Assembly: GCA_949825025.1 (NCBI GenBank)
Contig: OX463781.1
Span: forward strand, 48,806,317-48,870,316
Direction: 5' to 3'
Source of the DNA: Siphlonurus alternatus
Lineage: Eukaryota > Arthropoda > Insecta > Ephemeroptera > Siphlonuridae
Length of the DNA stretch: 64,000 bases
Shown here: positions 1-11,961 of the stretch, one piece after another
How positions within the stretch are numbered: the first letter of the stretch is position 1
How the letters are laid out: each line of letters begins with the position of its first letter
Made by a program: the position numbers and the translations under genes
The notes under the pieces: generated by a model
What the model saw: only the letters and a program-made list of their open reading frames with translations
The model's database searches: none
What the model was told of the DNA's origin: nothing

Positions 1-158
1 TATTACAGTGCTATGGCTGCCTACATTACACTCTATCTGAACTTCCATATATGAAACTGTCTATCGCCTGAAAAGTAGGCAACCTATTCTACACATTAGT
101 TTTTAATTTGTTGCCGTTCTTAAGTTATTCTCATTAATCATTTCACTTCTCTCGTCAG

Positions 159-273
159 TACGGCAGAATCAGATGGTTGGATAAGAAGTGCATCTGAGGT
201 GTTACCATGTTACCAACCCACGCCGCTCATCTGCCGCATGGAACGTGACAGTTGGTACCTCGATCCGTGTTAA
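159..273 (+). CDS. Possible 3'-terminal coding exon, unidentified
   Basis: A pyrimidine-rich stretch ending in TCGTCAG at 151-158 is a good splice acceptor. After one leading base the frame stays open for 37 codons to TAA at 271-273, and it ends in a cysteine-bearing tail (…SWYLDPC). The same frame is open upstream only back to a stop at 121-123 and has no ATG, so it could only be a spliced terminal exon. No family is recognised, no clear AATAAA follows within 250 bases, and open frames of this length also arise by chance here. The call rests on the acceptor plus the open frame. Confidence 0.17.
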
Positions 274-1817
274 TGTTTTCAGACGATCCAACAACTTCTC
301 AGATTACCTAGATATTTTTAATATGCAGCTAAAAAGTCTTTCACTTTCATTGTTTTAATTCTGATGGTATTTTTTTAAATATTAATAAGTTTTAATTTAA
401 AATATAGTTATTTAAAAATTTAAATCCTGCATCGAAATTTTGTAGTGATATTAGAGAATTTATAATAAAAAAAACTCTCTGAATTGTCTCTCTATTAAAA
501 TTTTTTATCTCCAGGACGTGCCACTTAATCCAACAAGAAATTTTGATTACAAAATAAACTCTAATTGGTAGTGAAATAAAATTCAATCGCTAAATTTTCC
601 AGCAAAAATTTCTTGTTTAATATATTTTTATACCATTGTAAGATATTCCTTGCTTATATTAAGCCACGGGTGAAACGTATTAATTCACGTATAGTCTCTG
701 AATGGGACTCCCACCTGTTCAGTATGAATAATAACGTTGTGAGCCTGCAGCCATCAGTGGCGTGCATTACAAACCTCGCTCGCGTAACCCGAGGCCTTAA
801 CATCATCTTTTACAGCTTTTGAATTGGAGGATTATTTAAGAACATCTTTAGAAAACAAAGACTTTTACAATTTTATTTTGGAAGTGTTTATCAAAATCGT
901 CTTAAATAATTTAAAAAAAAAATCCTATTATTTTGTGTACCAATCCCACCAGATTAATACTTACATCGAGGTATAGTCGCAGTACAAATAAATTAAATAA
1001 GAAATCATTAGCTATCAGGCTGAATTCTAAAACCTAACAATTAAGATTATAGCCGTCTAGGATATATACTACACTACGTCTTTTTACATTATATATTTCA
1101 ATAGTTAGGATTTTCTTCGACAAAATGAATTCTATATTTAAATAATATACAACGTTTAAGTATTGCAACATGTTAATTAAGTAGTATAAATTGCGACTCT
1201 TTAATTTGCGATGACTTCAGATCAATACCCTGAGATAAATTTTCACAATTGACGGAGGTAAACTGAGACTTCACTCTCGCAAATGAAGAACATACATCTG
1301 ATTGACTTAAACTGATTGACGTAAGGCTCAATATCGTATGTCATTACAAGGGAAAGACGACGTGAGAGCGGGAAATAAAGTTGATTTGAGTGTATGAAGC
1401 GTGTAAGTCGGTGGATTCTCCCCCAGTCACACCTGAGGCTGTCTGCAACTGTCGTGAGGCAAATGCGTTCAAGTCGCTCAAAAACCCTCAGTATAAAACG
1501 AGTGTCTCTCCATTTTTCTCAGTATGTACAAAACTGATGATATTAGCACAAACACTAAAGTTAGTTCTTGTACCGAACACCGGCCGTCATATTTCCCTCG
1601 TTCTTCATCGTGTAAGTTCGGAACTACTTCGGCTCGAGGTGAGGTCCTTCGTTACATTGATATTAAAAACACCATTCTTAGTTCATCCTTGTAGTATGCA
1701 ACCCATTCTACACATAGTTGCGCTAAAATTTGAGCATTAAATTTATTTATGTATCAATTTTGTGTTAGCTTTGACTATTTGTTTAATATATTATAATCCA
1801 AACTTATAATATAGTGT
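274..1817. other. Non-coding AT-rich stretch
   Basis: Nothing convincing as a gene is seen. Open frames at 613-822 and 1390-1740 are low-complexity in amino-acid choice, lack promoter or splice support and are judged chance. A motif near 74-103 (GCAACC..ATTCTACACAT) recurs at about 1693-1722. Confidence 0.5.
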
Positions 1818-1822
1818 TTATA

Positions 1823-1963
1823 AGGGGCATTCACAAAGTCTTAAGGCCACATTTAAGGCTCGATAATTTAAAGCTTGATTTTAGACGTGTTTTTTAGACC
1901 CAAAATTTCTGGTCTTAAATTATTGAGCCTTAATTGTGGCCTTAAGGCTTTGTGAATGCCCCT
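1823..1963. mobile_element. Palindromic MITE (family 1), 141 bp
   Basis: The element begins AGGGGCATTCACAAAG and ends with its reverse complement CTTTGTGAATGCCCCT. The two arms pair over about 50 bp with only a few mismatches around a short unpaired centre. It is flanked by an identical 5-bp direct repeat, TTATA, at 1818-1822 and 1964-1968, which looks like a target-site duplication. There is no coding capacity, so it is a non-autonomous DNA element. The terminal motif GGGRCATTCACAAAG is shared with the pair at 19.06 and 19.55 kb, which suggests one superfamily. The transposase source is unknown. Confidence 0.85.
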
Positions 1964-1968
1964 TTATA

Positions 1969-4900
1969 TGAATAAGCTACATCAGCTTTTTTTTTTAACA
2001 AAATTGTTATTGTTAATTATGTAGTGAAATATTTCTGTCATCATGTTTTTTTTTTTTTTTTTTCCAGATGAAACAAAATTTTCATTCCTCTTCTCGAGCT
2101 TTAGCTCATTGAGGTATAAATGTCTTTTTGTATAAATGAAATGTATCATGTTTATTTAAAATGAATAAAGAAAAAAAAAATATTACGTGTATTTGGGTTG
2201 CAAATCAAGTGTTGTAAATGAAAGCAAACGAACACCACGATTATTTTGATGTGAATTCCATTGTTATTATTTATTGTTGAACTCAATCGTTCTCATATTT
2301 TTATTTTCAATGGGATGAGTAATTATGATTTGGTAAATTTACCTCTCTGGCTATTAACAAGGAAATTAATGTTAAATTTACGATCGAATTAGATTTACCA
2401 GTGTCAGTTCACAAGTGAATTCAATTCTAGAGCAATCGGTGTACTGTTATTTTGATGTTTGTAAATTCGATGTTGTACTGTTAATCGTAAAACTGATATC
2501 ACCAGATGCTACCAAGCCAGGTTTTTGATCCTCAGACAATATTTACTGATGCTCGTTAAACATGTGATGTTATACAATATTGTTGAACCAGTTACGCCAA
2601 CAAAACGATTGTTACTCAGCTGCAACAATTAAAGATAAAATGGTACAATAAAATTTTCTGCTTAATCACCTTCATTGTAGCAATTAAAGTAAAACAGTTA
2701 ATGAGTTAATGAAACTGTAATTGGAATTTCTGTAATTGCAGGTCGCTTGAATTTATGTTGCATCTCCCGCCCTCACAATTCTCTGGCAGACCCTCGGCGT
2801 CGGTAGCGAAGGGTGCAGCTTGATTGCAGCAAATCCCACAACCCATAACGGATTGCATGCAGCTTTATGAACTCTACAAGCTTCAACAATATCGCTAAGT
2901 CGGACCAAAATTTGAAAATTACAAAAATTAAACTTTTTAAGTCTTTCTACTATTTTTTTTTTTTTTTTATTCTACTAAGCTATATATCCATAAATTTTAA
3001 GTGCGATTTTTTAAAATATTTATTTTTACCACTTCATTTTTAATTTGATGTAATTTTGAGTTGGAAACTACTTCTAACTTTGTTTACATCGGGAGTTAAA
3101 TTTAATTAACGGTTTAATTAATTTCACAAATATAACGTTGCATTGTGAGGGTAGTGGCGAGTTAGTGTGACTGCAGCGACGTTTGGGGGGCGACTCTTCC
3201 CAGCATGCTGCCAACGTTTCTGCCTCCCCAGTAACATTCATGCAAATTCCACATGCACACAGTTTGCGTTGTTTTTACTGCAGTTAACAGGACTCGTTAG
3301 GCAAATGTGCACGTGTAAACATGAATATCAGTAAGCAACTGTATGTTGTGTTGGTTATACTTCGATGCCGGTACTCCATAATATTCACATGAAAAATTGC
3401 AATAGTTCTACAAGCAAAACAAATATTTTTATCAGCTGTTTTAAATTTGCTATAAAACTTATTAAAAGATGAATTGAAAATTATTATTAAATTAAACCAT
3501 ATCATTCTACAATCAAAAATTTATGAAAATTACGAGGATCTACAATGTTATTCAGCGAATCAAACGAGCTGTCTTCGATTAAATTTATTGGTGACATTTC
3601 AACATAAAGTACAATTTACTGCTCTCTTCTAAATATATTCATTTTTTATGACCAGTTTTAACTTCTTAAAACTTACAGAACTTTTTGTATTATCAATATG
3701 AAAATCTTATATTTAACTGTTCTATTTTAATTAGGATACTAGAGTTATATTTTTTAAGGAAAGACATCTTTCCTAATGAATTTTTATATCAATGTCATTA
3801 ACTTCTTTCAATTTTTAATTGACATCGACGTTAAGTAACACTACAGTTGAGCGAACGTAAGATTCCCCGGAAGTTGCTGGCCGGAAGTGCGAGCTTTCTC
3901 GACTTTATTTATATTTGAAGTCTGATATCTTACAGATTTATGCCAGCAGTTTCATCCGATCTTCAAATTTGATGTGAGATAGTAAATATCTGCAAGTTTC
4001 TGATATGTCCATATTAAATATATAAGGCCATTCACTTTCTTGTTTTGTTCGAACTGTCTCATATTACGGCATATTTTTACATTCAGGGCAAACTACAGCA
4101 AAGCCCCTGCCATTTCTCACTGAGAGGCCACATTTTTAATTAGTTCACCTTTCCTCCTCCAAGCTCGACTCAACAAGCCCAGGTGTAAATGACTCACCTA
4201 TGTACACCTGTATATGCACGCCAGAAAGCAAGTTCTGACCTGCCACAACAATCACGTGATCATTGTTTTACTTTGTTCTTCATTGTTGTGCAGTAAAGTT
4301 AACAACAAACTGTTTTTATTACATTTAATGGTTAATGGTTTTATATTAACATATTTACAAAGTTAATTATATACAGTAATAATGTTTTAGCAAAGGAATA
4401 AATATAATTATGCAGGATAAAATGTTTGAAATAAAATTTGTAAATTTAAAATTACTTTTTTACTTTTCAAACTGCCATTAATTTTGATTCAAATTTATAA
4501 AGTCTGTAATTTTCAAATTTACTTTATTTTCATGACGAAAAAAATGCACTTAAATTCATAAAATATTACGACACATCATTCATATCATACACTTGGCATG
4601 ACTGTGCAAATCCTCTTTATAATAAATAATATACACAAGGAAGTGCATGTAGAAGATATCCTTTGTAATTGTGCCTATTACAGCAGCACAAAAAATGTTG
4701 ACTGGACACATGTGCAGACTAATTTCCTTCTTTGTGACGAAAATAGCGAAATGATGCCTGCACAGCGAAATTGCTAACAAAAGAAACACTCGACCACGCC
4801 CACTCAGCAAAAGTTTTCAGAAGGAACTTTTTACCTTTTATTGTTGATTTGGACATGCTGAGGCCACCCAACGCAACAACAAATTGAAGGTACGGTAGAG

Positions 4901-7900
4901 AGTTTTGAAAAATCACTGCATCGATATTAATGAAAGTGAGGGATTGGGACCAAAACAAGTTTAAGTCCATAAAATGACATTCACAAGTCCCCACAATTTA
5001 TTCGAAAACGACAGTAGAAAAGCGGGAGCATCAATTTAGCTAATGTTTACATTTATATATGACGTGATCCATGTTATCTGTGTACAGCCAGTTGTTCCAA
5101 AAATCAAATAAATTCCTACTAAAAAGTACTATACGCTGCAAAAAGTAAATCTAAAATAAGTCAGGTAGCCATTTTTACCTGGCAGTTATGCAATCTGCTC
5201 AACAAACTTCTGCTCAAACTTTTAGTCGTACAGAGCATTCAAATTTACCATACATTACTATAGCAAACCTTCATTATTATTGAAGTTATTTTATGCCCGT
5301 GTTCTGTGAAAGATATTTTAAAATTTGCACACCAAAATCTCAAACTAACACTGACCTACCTCATTAACTATTTTACCTTGGCGTGATGTTTTTGTTAAAA
5401 TTACATTCTTATTATGTTGTACAAGTGTTCACAAAAAGTCCATTAAGAGGACCGCAAGATTTCAGGTAGCCTCTCACGCCGCCTCTTTACGCTCTGTTCA
5501 CCAAAATGTTGATTATTATTTCAGTGGCGTCAACAATGGAACCTTTGTTGAAGTCCCGTACATTTTTACACCGCGTATTGATTCCACGTCAAAATTAGAA
5601 ATTAGATTTACCTGACATATTTTGGGACACCGGACTCATTCCAATAACAAATTTCCAGCCCGGCTAATGCTGGATTGAATTTTTTTATTTTAAATAAGTA
5701 ATTCTAAATGCATTCACATTCTTTCATAAAACTGAAAATATTTACTTTGTATATAAAAAAACTAAGATTTTATTAAAATGAGCCAACATAAATTTTGTTT
5801 CACCATACAAGATAATAAATTATAAACCTCTACTAAATTCCAGCAGTATTTGAAAAATTCTCCAGTTGATTTGATTTATTTTCTAGTCTGCAACGATTCT
5901 TTTTACACTTGTCAACGCTGAGGTACCAAACTGGTTCCTCTGTAAACTCTCATCTTACTGAGTCGCGAGGAATTCGTACCCTGGATTGACCTAAGCCGTG
6001 TCCTCAACAGAAATAGAGCTGCGACGAGGATCGATCAGCTCGGGGTCGTGGACTTTGAGTTGATCGTGGGTTCATTGAGAGAGAGAGGCGGTTGCATAAA
6101 AATGTAAAAATTGATACATAATTTAACTTGAGATCAATGTTCTTTACGTCACCCCTTTACCTCAAAAGAATCGGTTCAAAATTTGAAAGACGAATCAAAT
6201 ATACGTGATCAACAAGTACAAACATCGAAGTCAGCTGTGTTTGAATACCTGATGAATTGAAGTTATATTGGCTTTAGGAAACTCCCACACAGCCAGCTAC
6301 AATAGAAACAATTAAAGTGTTAATTTATAACGCTATACCTGATGAGTGCTAACTCCTTCACGGCTGTTTTCATTAAATTTGCATGGCGCTATAAAAAAAG
6401 TATAAAAGTGCTAGACTGCCAATTATAATGTGCTTTAATTTCTCGCCTATACTTTCATATATGGTTTTAAACGTTAAAATAACTTAAGTCCTACAAACTT
6501 ATTTCATGCACTATGAAGCATTAAAATATAATACGAATAACAAACTATCTCATGTGCAGATACAAAAACTGCGATGTCAATAAAATATAATAAACATTGG
6601 AAATTTCTAATATGTTATAATTTAAATTCTATAAGAGATTGAGACTGGCATTTCATTATTCAATTTTTTATTACAAGACCCTTCAAATTCAAAACAAAGA
6701 GATGTTATCTGGATGTAAACATCAATATTTAAATGTCTGACCTTGATTGATTAAAACCGGTCCCTCACAAAAACATCAGCTCACACAAACCTGCAGGAGG
6801 GTACAATAAAACGGCACGCACGGGGGTGAGATACCGCTTCTTATGTGATTTAAATCGGGGGGGATCTTTATAGAACTATGGGAAGTTTGTAAGTAGGAAA
6901 ACAAATACAAAGTTGAGATTAAAACCACAGACTTAAGTCTAGGATTAAAACTTTAAACAACCTAATGTTAGTTCATAAGATCAGTGCGCTTTTTAGCCCT
7001 CAAAATATTTAAGAGGTTAATAATTCAAAGTTAATTACGTACTGAAACAATATTAGATGCGTGAATGTAACTGTTCATTATTTTCAACCATACTTTTGTA
7101 ATAAAAAATGTCCACAAAACTGCATTTAAAAGCGTTGCATTATTAGTTGACAAGTTTTCCGTAATCACAGCTTGTAAGGCGAGGTCGTAATCTCTCTGCT
7201 TGTTAAGATGCTGAAGACAAAACTCGTTGATCGCTCTCCCACCTAGCAGCTAATTTGAATAAGTGCCCCCATAATTAGCCAATTACGAGGAGCCTTCAAG
7301 AGGCTCTTGAGCTCTCAATTCAATGGCAGTTTTTTAAAAACTTAATGTAAACAAACACAAAAGCAATGAACCTGAACAAATTAATATTAAATATTCATAT
7401 ATTATATTATGTTTTTTTAATTTTTATTAGCTGCTCTGTTTGGCTGTACAGCACAGTATAAATAATAATTTGAAGTGAGTGAAATTGAAGCGAAAGTGCT
7501 GTGATTAATATTCTAATTAACAACGATTCTATCGCCATCTGTTGACGAAGTAAATTTTCTGGACCTCATTTGAACTAAGTTTCCACAAGAACGTAACAAT
7601 ATATGAAGGTTTATACGTTTTGATTGATTTGAAGTGAACTTGGAACAAATTGAAACCAAAGAAGAGGCGCTCACTCCTTCTTAGTTCAAAATACCAAAGA
7701 GGTACTCAAGTGATCTCTTACCCTCCTGCAAATTCTGGGGCCTTCCTGACATAAGTTTTCATGGATCCCTCAATCACACTAGGCAAATACTTGAATATCA
7801 AGCTATTTTTCAAGGGGACCAAACAATGCTAGAACACTAGGGGATTCCAGGACAAATCAGTAGGTCCAGGTCTAGTTTCATCCCTTGATGCCACCCCTAA

Positions 7901-7919
7901 CAAGGGTCACCCCTGGTAC
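1969..7919. other. Non-coding AT-rich stretch
   Basis: This is mostly featureless DNA with short poly(T) runs. A small GC-richer island at 2742-2880 has a fair acceptor (TGTAATTGCAG ending at 2741), and one frame after it is open for 26 codons to TGA at 2821-2823. The other frames there are also open, so I do not call an exon. A TGACCTTGA site (FTZ-F1/ERR type) lies at 6738-6746. The ORFs at 3284-3505, 4580-4810 and 4719-4994 are judged chance. Confidence 0.5.
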
Positions 7920-7929
7920 TCACCCTAGA

Positions 7930-8125
7930 ATGAAGGGTCGAAGGAAGGACGGTGTCTGGCAGTGCGAGGTAAACAAACGGTTGTCAAGGCGACCGATCGC
8001 TGCACGCCGCGAAACACAACTGCCCGCCGCGCTCGCGTGCTAGGAGGGCGGTCGCATCACGCAGCTTCGCCAAACCGCCGCCATCTGATCGTGGCGCCAC
8101 CTTACCTAGCAGATCGAACATGGTA
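7930..8125. promoter_or_regulatory. CpG-rich promoter-like island, orientation uncertain
   Basis: About 200 bases stand out from the AT-rich surroundings by high GC and dense CpG, for example repeated CGCCGCG, GCTCGCG and GGTCGC. A YY1-type core (CCGCCATCT; ATGGCGG on the minus strand) lies near 8079-8088, and YY1 sites in this form are common just inside animal core promoters. A minus-strand donor-like CTAG|GTAAGG lies near 8110, and plus-strand GCGAG|GTAAAC near 7970. Transcription direction therefore cannot be fixed. No ORF longer than about 14 codons starts in the island. A conserved enhancer or insulator is an alternative. Confidence 0.45.
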
Positions 8126-11100
8126 AATAATTAATAGACCGATAATATCAATTTGATAGTTTTCATGTAAATAGTTTTCTTGGGCCCCTTTTATATTTAT
8201 TTAAAGGACAAGACATCATAATACTCTGCACACAGAGAAATATTCTTTACTAACCACTTGATTATCAGCTAAGATTATGTGGATTGACAATTTTAACTCT
8301 AATATTACATGGTATTCGGCGCGTGTAATTCTTTCCGTAGTTAATACACTTTTATCTGAAACAGTTCTTTAAAATTTTACGAAACTAAAATTCATGCCGC
8401 TACTATACCTTCAACTTACAGAATATTCAGCAATAATTCAATTATATTTTTAATCATTTATTGTACATTAAAATGTTGCATAAATTTAATGAAATTTGTT
8501 TTGAAAAAGAATTGTAAATTATAAAAATAATAAGAACAGTAAACAAGACTTAGACTCGACAAAGAGCTATTTTCAGAACTGCGATGTTTCTCCAACTCAA
8601 TCAGACCTATGACGTCACTGACCTCTTACATATCAACAATAACGCGAGTCCGACCGCAAAACTGTAGAGCTGTCAAATTATAAAATATTTGGTCAGGTCT
8701 TCTAACAGTGAACAGCGACCAGCTGGACCAACTTATTGTAATCTTCACAGTCTTGACATTTTAAGGATGTTTGATTGGCCGCTAATATTTGTAAATCTCG
8801 CACTAAAGATTTAAAAAAATAATAAAAATTAAATTAAAACATTCTATCATAGAAAAATGGTGTCACCATTAAAAAATATTACGGTGACAAAAAACTGTAT
8901 GGACTTTCGAAATATCTTTTAAAAAAATATTAAACTTAATTAAATTACACATTAAAAAAATAAAAACAGTAGCTTCTTCTTGTGCTTCATTTATATGGGT
9001 GCATTTTTAATCTCGATTTTTCATTACAAATATAATGCCTCAAAATTTGAAAATGTTGTTCAGTTATTTGGACTACGACTGTACTTAAATACAAGTGTAA
9101 TTATAGAAACTTCGCCCATCCAGTTTGTTTATAATTAGCTCAGCGTTGAAAATCGTATTTAAAATTTTTTCTCAGGTGTGATTACGTTTTATGTCTCAAA
9201 AATATAAAATATCAGATATTTTTATTGTAGTCCAATCATGGGACTGAAAATTATATGTTTAGGAGCTGAAAATATATTTTTTACCATCATTATATATTTT
9301 TTAAAGTCATAAAATTTAATAAAAGAAACCAGAACAATAATATTTTGTTGTCATTATCCCAGGACAGTTAACTGGCCGAAGTAAAAGTTTACGGTGTGTT
9401 GGACTAACATTTCTGTGCGATGTACCAACAATGGATGTGCAGCAATACATTATTGTCGACTGCAGCAGCTAACAATCCGACACGTCCCAACAATGTCTTG
9501 TACAACCCGTTTGTTTACGTTTTCTTCGAAATTATGTTTTCACGAATAAGAATTATTATAGTATGACTTTTATTTACAAAAGAAAAACATTAGATTTTTT
9601 TGTAAATAATAAAGTAGTAATTCCAGTCTTTCAAATGAAATAATAATTATTAAAGATGGCTCAAAAACTCGCCTTGTGGAATAAGAGGATTGTGGTTGCA
9701 GATATTTTCATTTTAAGAGCATTATTTTCTGTGAGGACTTATTACTGTTCTGAATAAAAGAAAAACAGCGATAATATTTTAGAGATGACAGTTAAGTTAA
9801 ATTATAAATTTTATAAATAGAAATTTTAAAATAATATTCAGAACATTATTAACAATCCTAACAATCGTACAAAATATTCATCAGGTATTGAGGCACGCTT
9901 TCATATTTCCTTCGTTGTAACTAGTGCTTGAACATTTTAATGACATTGGTCGGGTCATATGCCACGATCGAAGGAAATAATAATTATTCTGAAATTTTTT
10001 AATGCTCTTTGGGGAGCATTCATTTCTGGGACGTGCAGTGTGATTTTACAGGAATGCATAATATTCTTCGTTAAATGTTTTCAATAATATTAAGTTCAAT
10101 TTTGCTATCAATATTTTTTTTTTAATAAAACCGAAGTATTTATATTTTATTCTTTCTCTAAACTCCTTCAATTGAGCCACTTATAATAATAAATATTACT
10201 GATAAGTTTTCCATAACACACCAATTAACAATGGAGGTATCAAAAAGCTCATAAAACATAATTTGATGGTACATCAGACAAGTTTCTCAGAAGCCGCGTT
10301 CGCCGCTCTCCGCGGTCGCTCCCCCCCAAACTGCTAATTACTCGGACCATGGTGTCACAGCAGCTACCGAGAATGAATGAAACAAGCAGGAAATCAAATT
10401 GTTTCTTGTTCAATTTTTTACAATTGAAATGTTTATAACGGTGGATGTGGACAACAAAAACAATTAGTAGTTTGAGATATGCACCATGTTGTTCCTACTG
10501 CTTCTTGTAGCCGCTTCAATGCCTCAAGGTATACGTCTGCTGCTGAGCTGTTCTTTCAGTTCGTTTAAAATTATTATTTTGCTGATCATTGCAAACTTTA
10601 AAAATAAAATGTTGGAAAATCTTGAGAAAAATTATGATATCACAATGACAAACAATATTCAAGTGAAAATTAATTTGCTGCGTTGTAAAATATAAACTGG
10701 TATTATAGGGGAGTGATAGAAGAGGATGTAGCTAGAAAACTTAGAAAATGTTCTATAGTGAACGATTCTGTGACGATTATGCTGAAAATTGAAATAATGC
10801 GCCCGAAAATAAATCAATTCCAATGAATATTGACTCAAATTTCAACCACATTACGACATTATTTTCAGCAGGTCCAACGATTGAAATAAAATAAATAATT
10901 TCAGTCAATATTTTGCAACTGACTCGAATTTCAACCGCGACAGTGTTTTGACGTGTCACCAGCTCTGTAGGGGCTACGACCGCGCGAGCTACCGCCACCG
11001 CGTGAGCCACAAAACCACCGTCCGCAGCCTTGAGTACCTCCAGTTGACGACTTGTCTTAGAGTGTGGGATACTTTGTCAAATTACAGGTTATTATATTAA

Positions 11101-11756
11101 TAAAAGTCAATAAACTTTGTGTACATATGAATGGGAAAGATAACTCGCAAACAGAAAAACTTACCATGATTTCTACGACTGCAAGGTTGGTAAAAAATAA
11201 CTTTTCAATGTAATTTAACTATCAGTATTAGCAGCTCGCAATTAAAAATTAAATATTTTAATACTAGGTTATAGCCCGTCTTTCTTACTTATTGATATAT
11301 AGCTTGCTTGGCAGTGGTTTCTCTTTTTTCCAACAACAAGAATTAATTATTGAAATAGTTATTTGTTTGTAATGAAATAAGTAATATAGCTCAAATTTTT
11401 AGGGCCTAAATTCTGAATTTGGAAACCTTCTTCCGTATTTCCCTATCCATAATTAATTATATGTATAATTATGATGTATAATCGATAGATAGTAAGAAAA
11501 CGAAACTCATAATTTTGAAGAGTACATTTCACAGTCATATTTATATTAAATTTTCAGATTCCTAACTAAGCTATTTAAATTACGGAAGATATGATATTAT
11601 TTTCATTAGAAGTCCACTTGACCGGTCGTTTAAAAACAGTGACATGCAGACATGGTCAAGTGAAGATCAGACGAACGTGCATCGGTCACTGGTCACGTAC
11701 ACGAAGTACAGCTCGGGACACGACAAAAGTCCGCTCCTGTTGACAAACTGCAGGAA
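8126..11756. other. Non-coding AT-rich stretch
   Basis: No gene is supported. A perfect TGACGTCA lies at 8610-8617. Small GC-richer patches at 10290-10330 and 10930-11050 have no splice or coding support that I trust. Confidence 0.5.
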
Positions 11757-11961
11757 CTCGAGTTAAGTATATTTCGATTATTTCAGAACGTTTTGAACAC
11801 ACCTTACAATCGTTCTGCAGAACGCTGTGACGTCATTTTCATTTCATTTCTCTATCATGATTGAGCCTCAAATATTTGCATGACTATGACGTCACGGTGT
11901 TTTGCAACACGATTTTAAGAGTGTAACAAGAATACAAAAGTCTACAATAAGTCTACCCGAG
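11757..11961. mobile_element. CRE-bearing MITE (family 2), copy 1
   Basis: The left end CTCGAGTTAAGTAT is the approximate reverse complement of the right end (…CTACCCGAG). Two TGACGTCA palindromes lie inside, at 11828-11835 and 11887-11894. The inner right-hand segment with GCATGACTATGACGTCAC, followed by GTTTTGC and GATTTTAAG, is repeated almost exactly in the copy at 14819-15042, which defines the family. The ends of this copy are more diverged than those of copy 2. No target duplication is clear. It has no coding capacity. Confidence 0.72.

Noticed and set aside
1390..1740. 116-codon plus frame
   Set aside because: It lacks a good start, and its length is within chance for 64 kb of such DNA in six frames; no recognisable motif.
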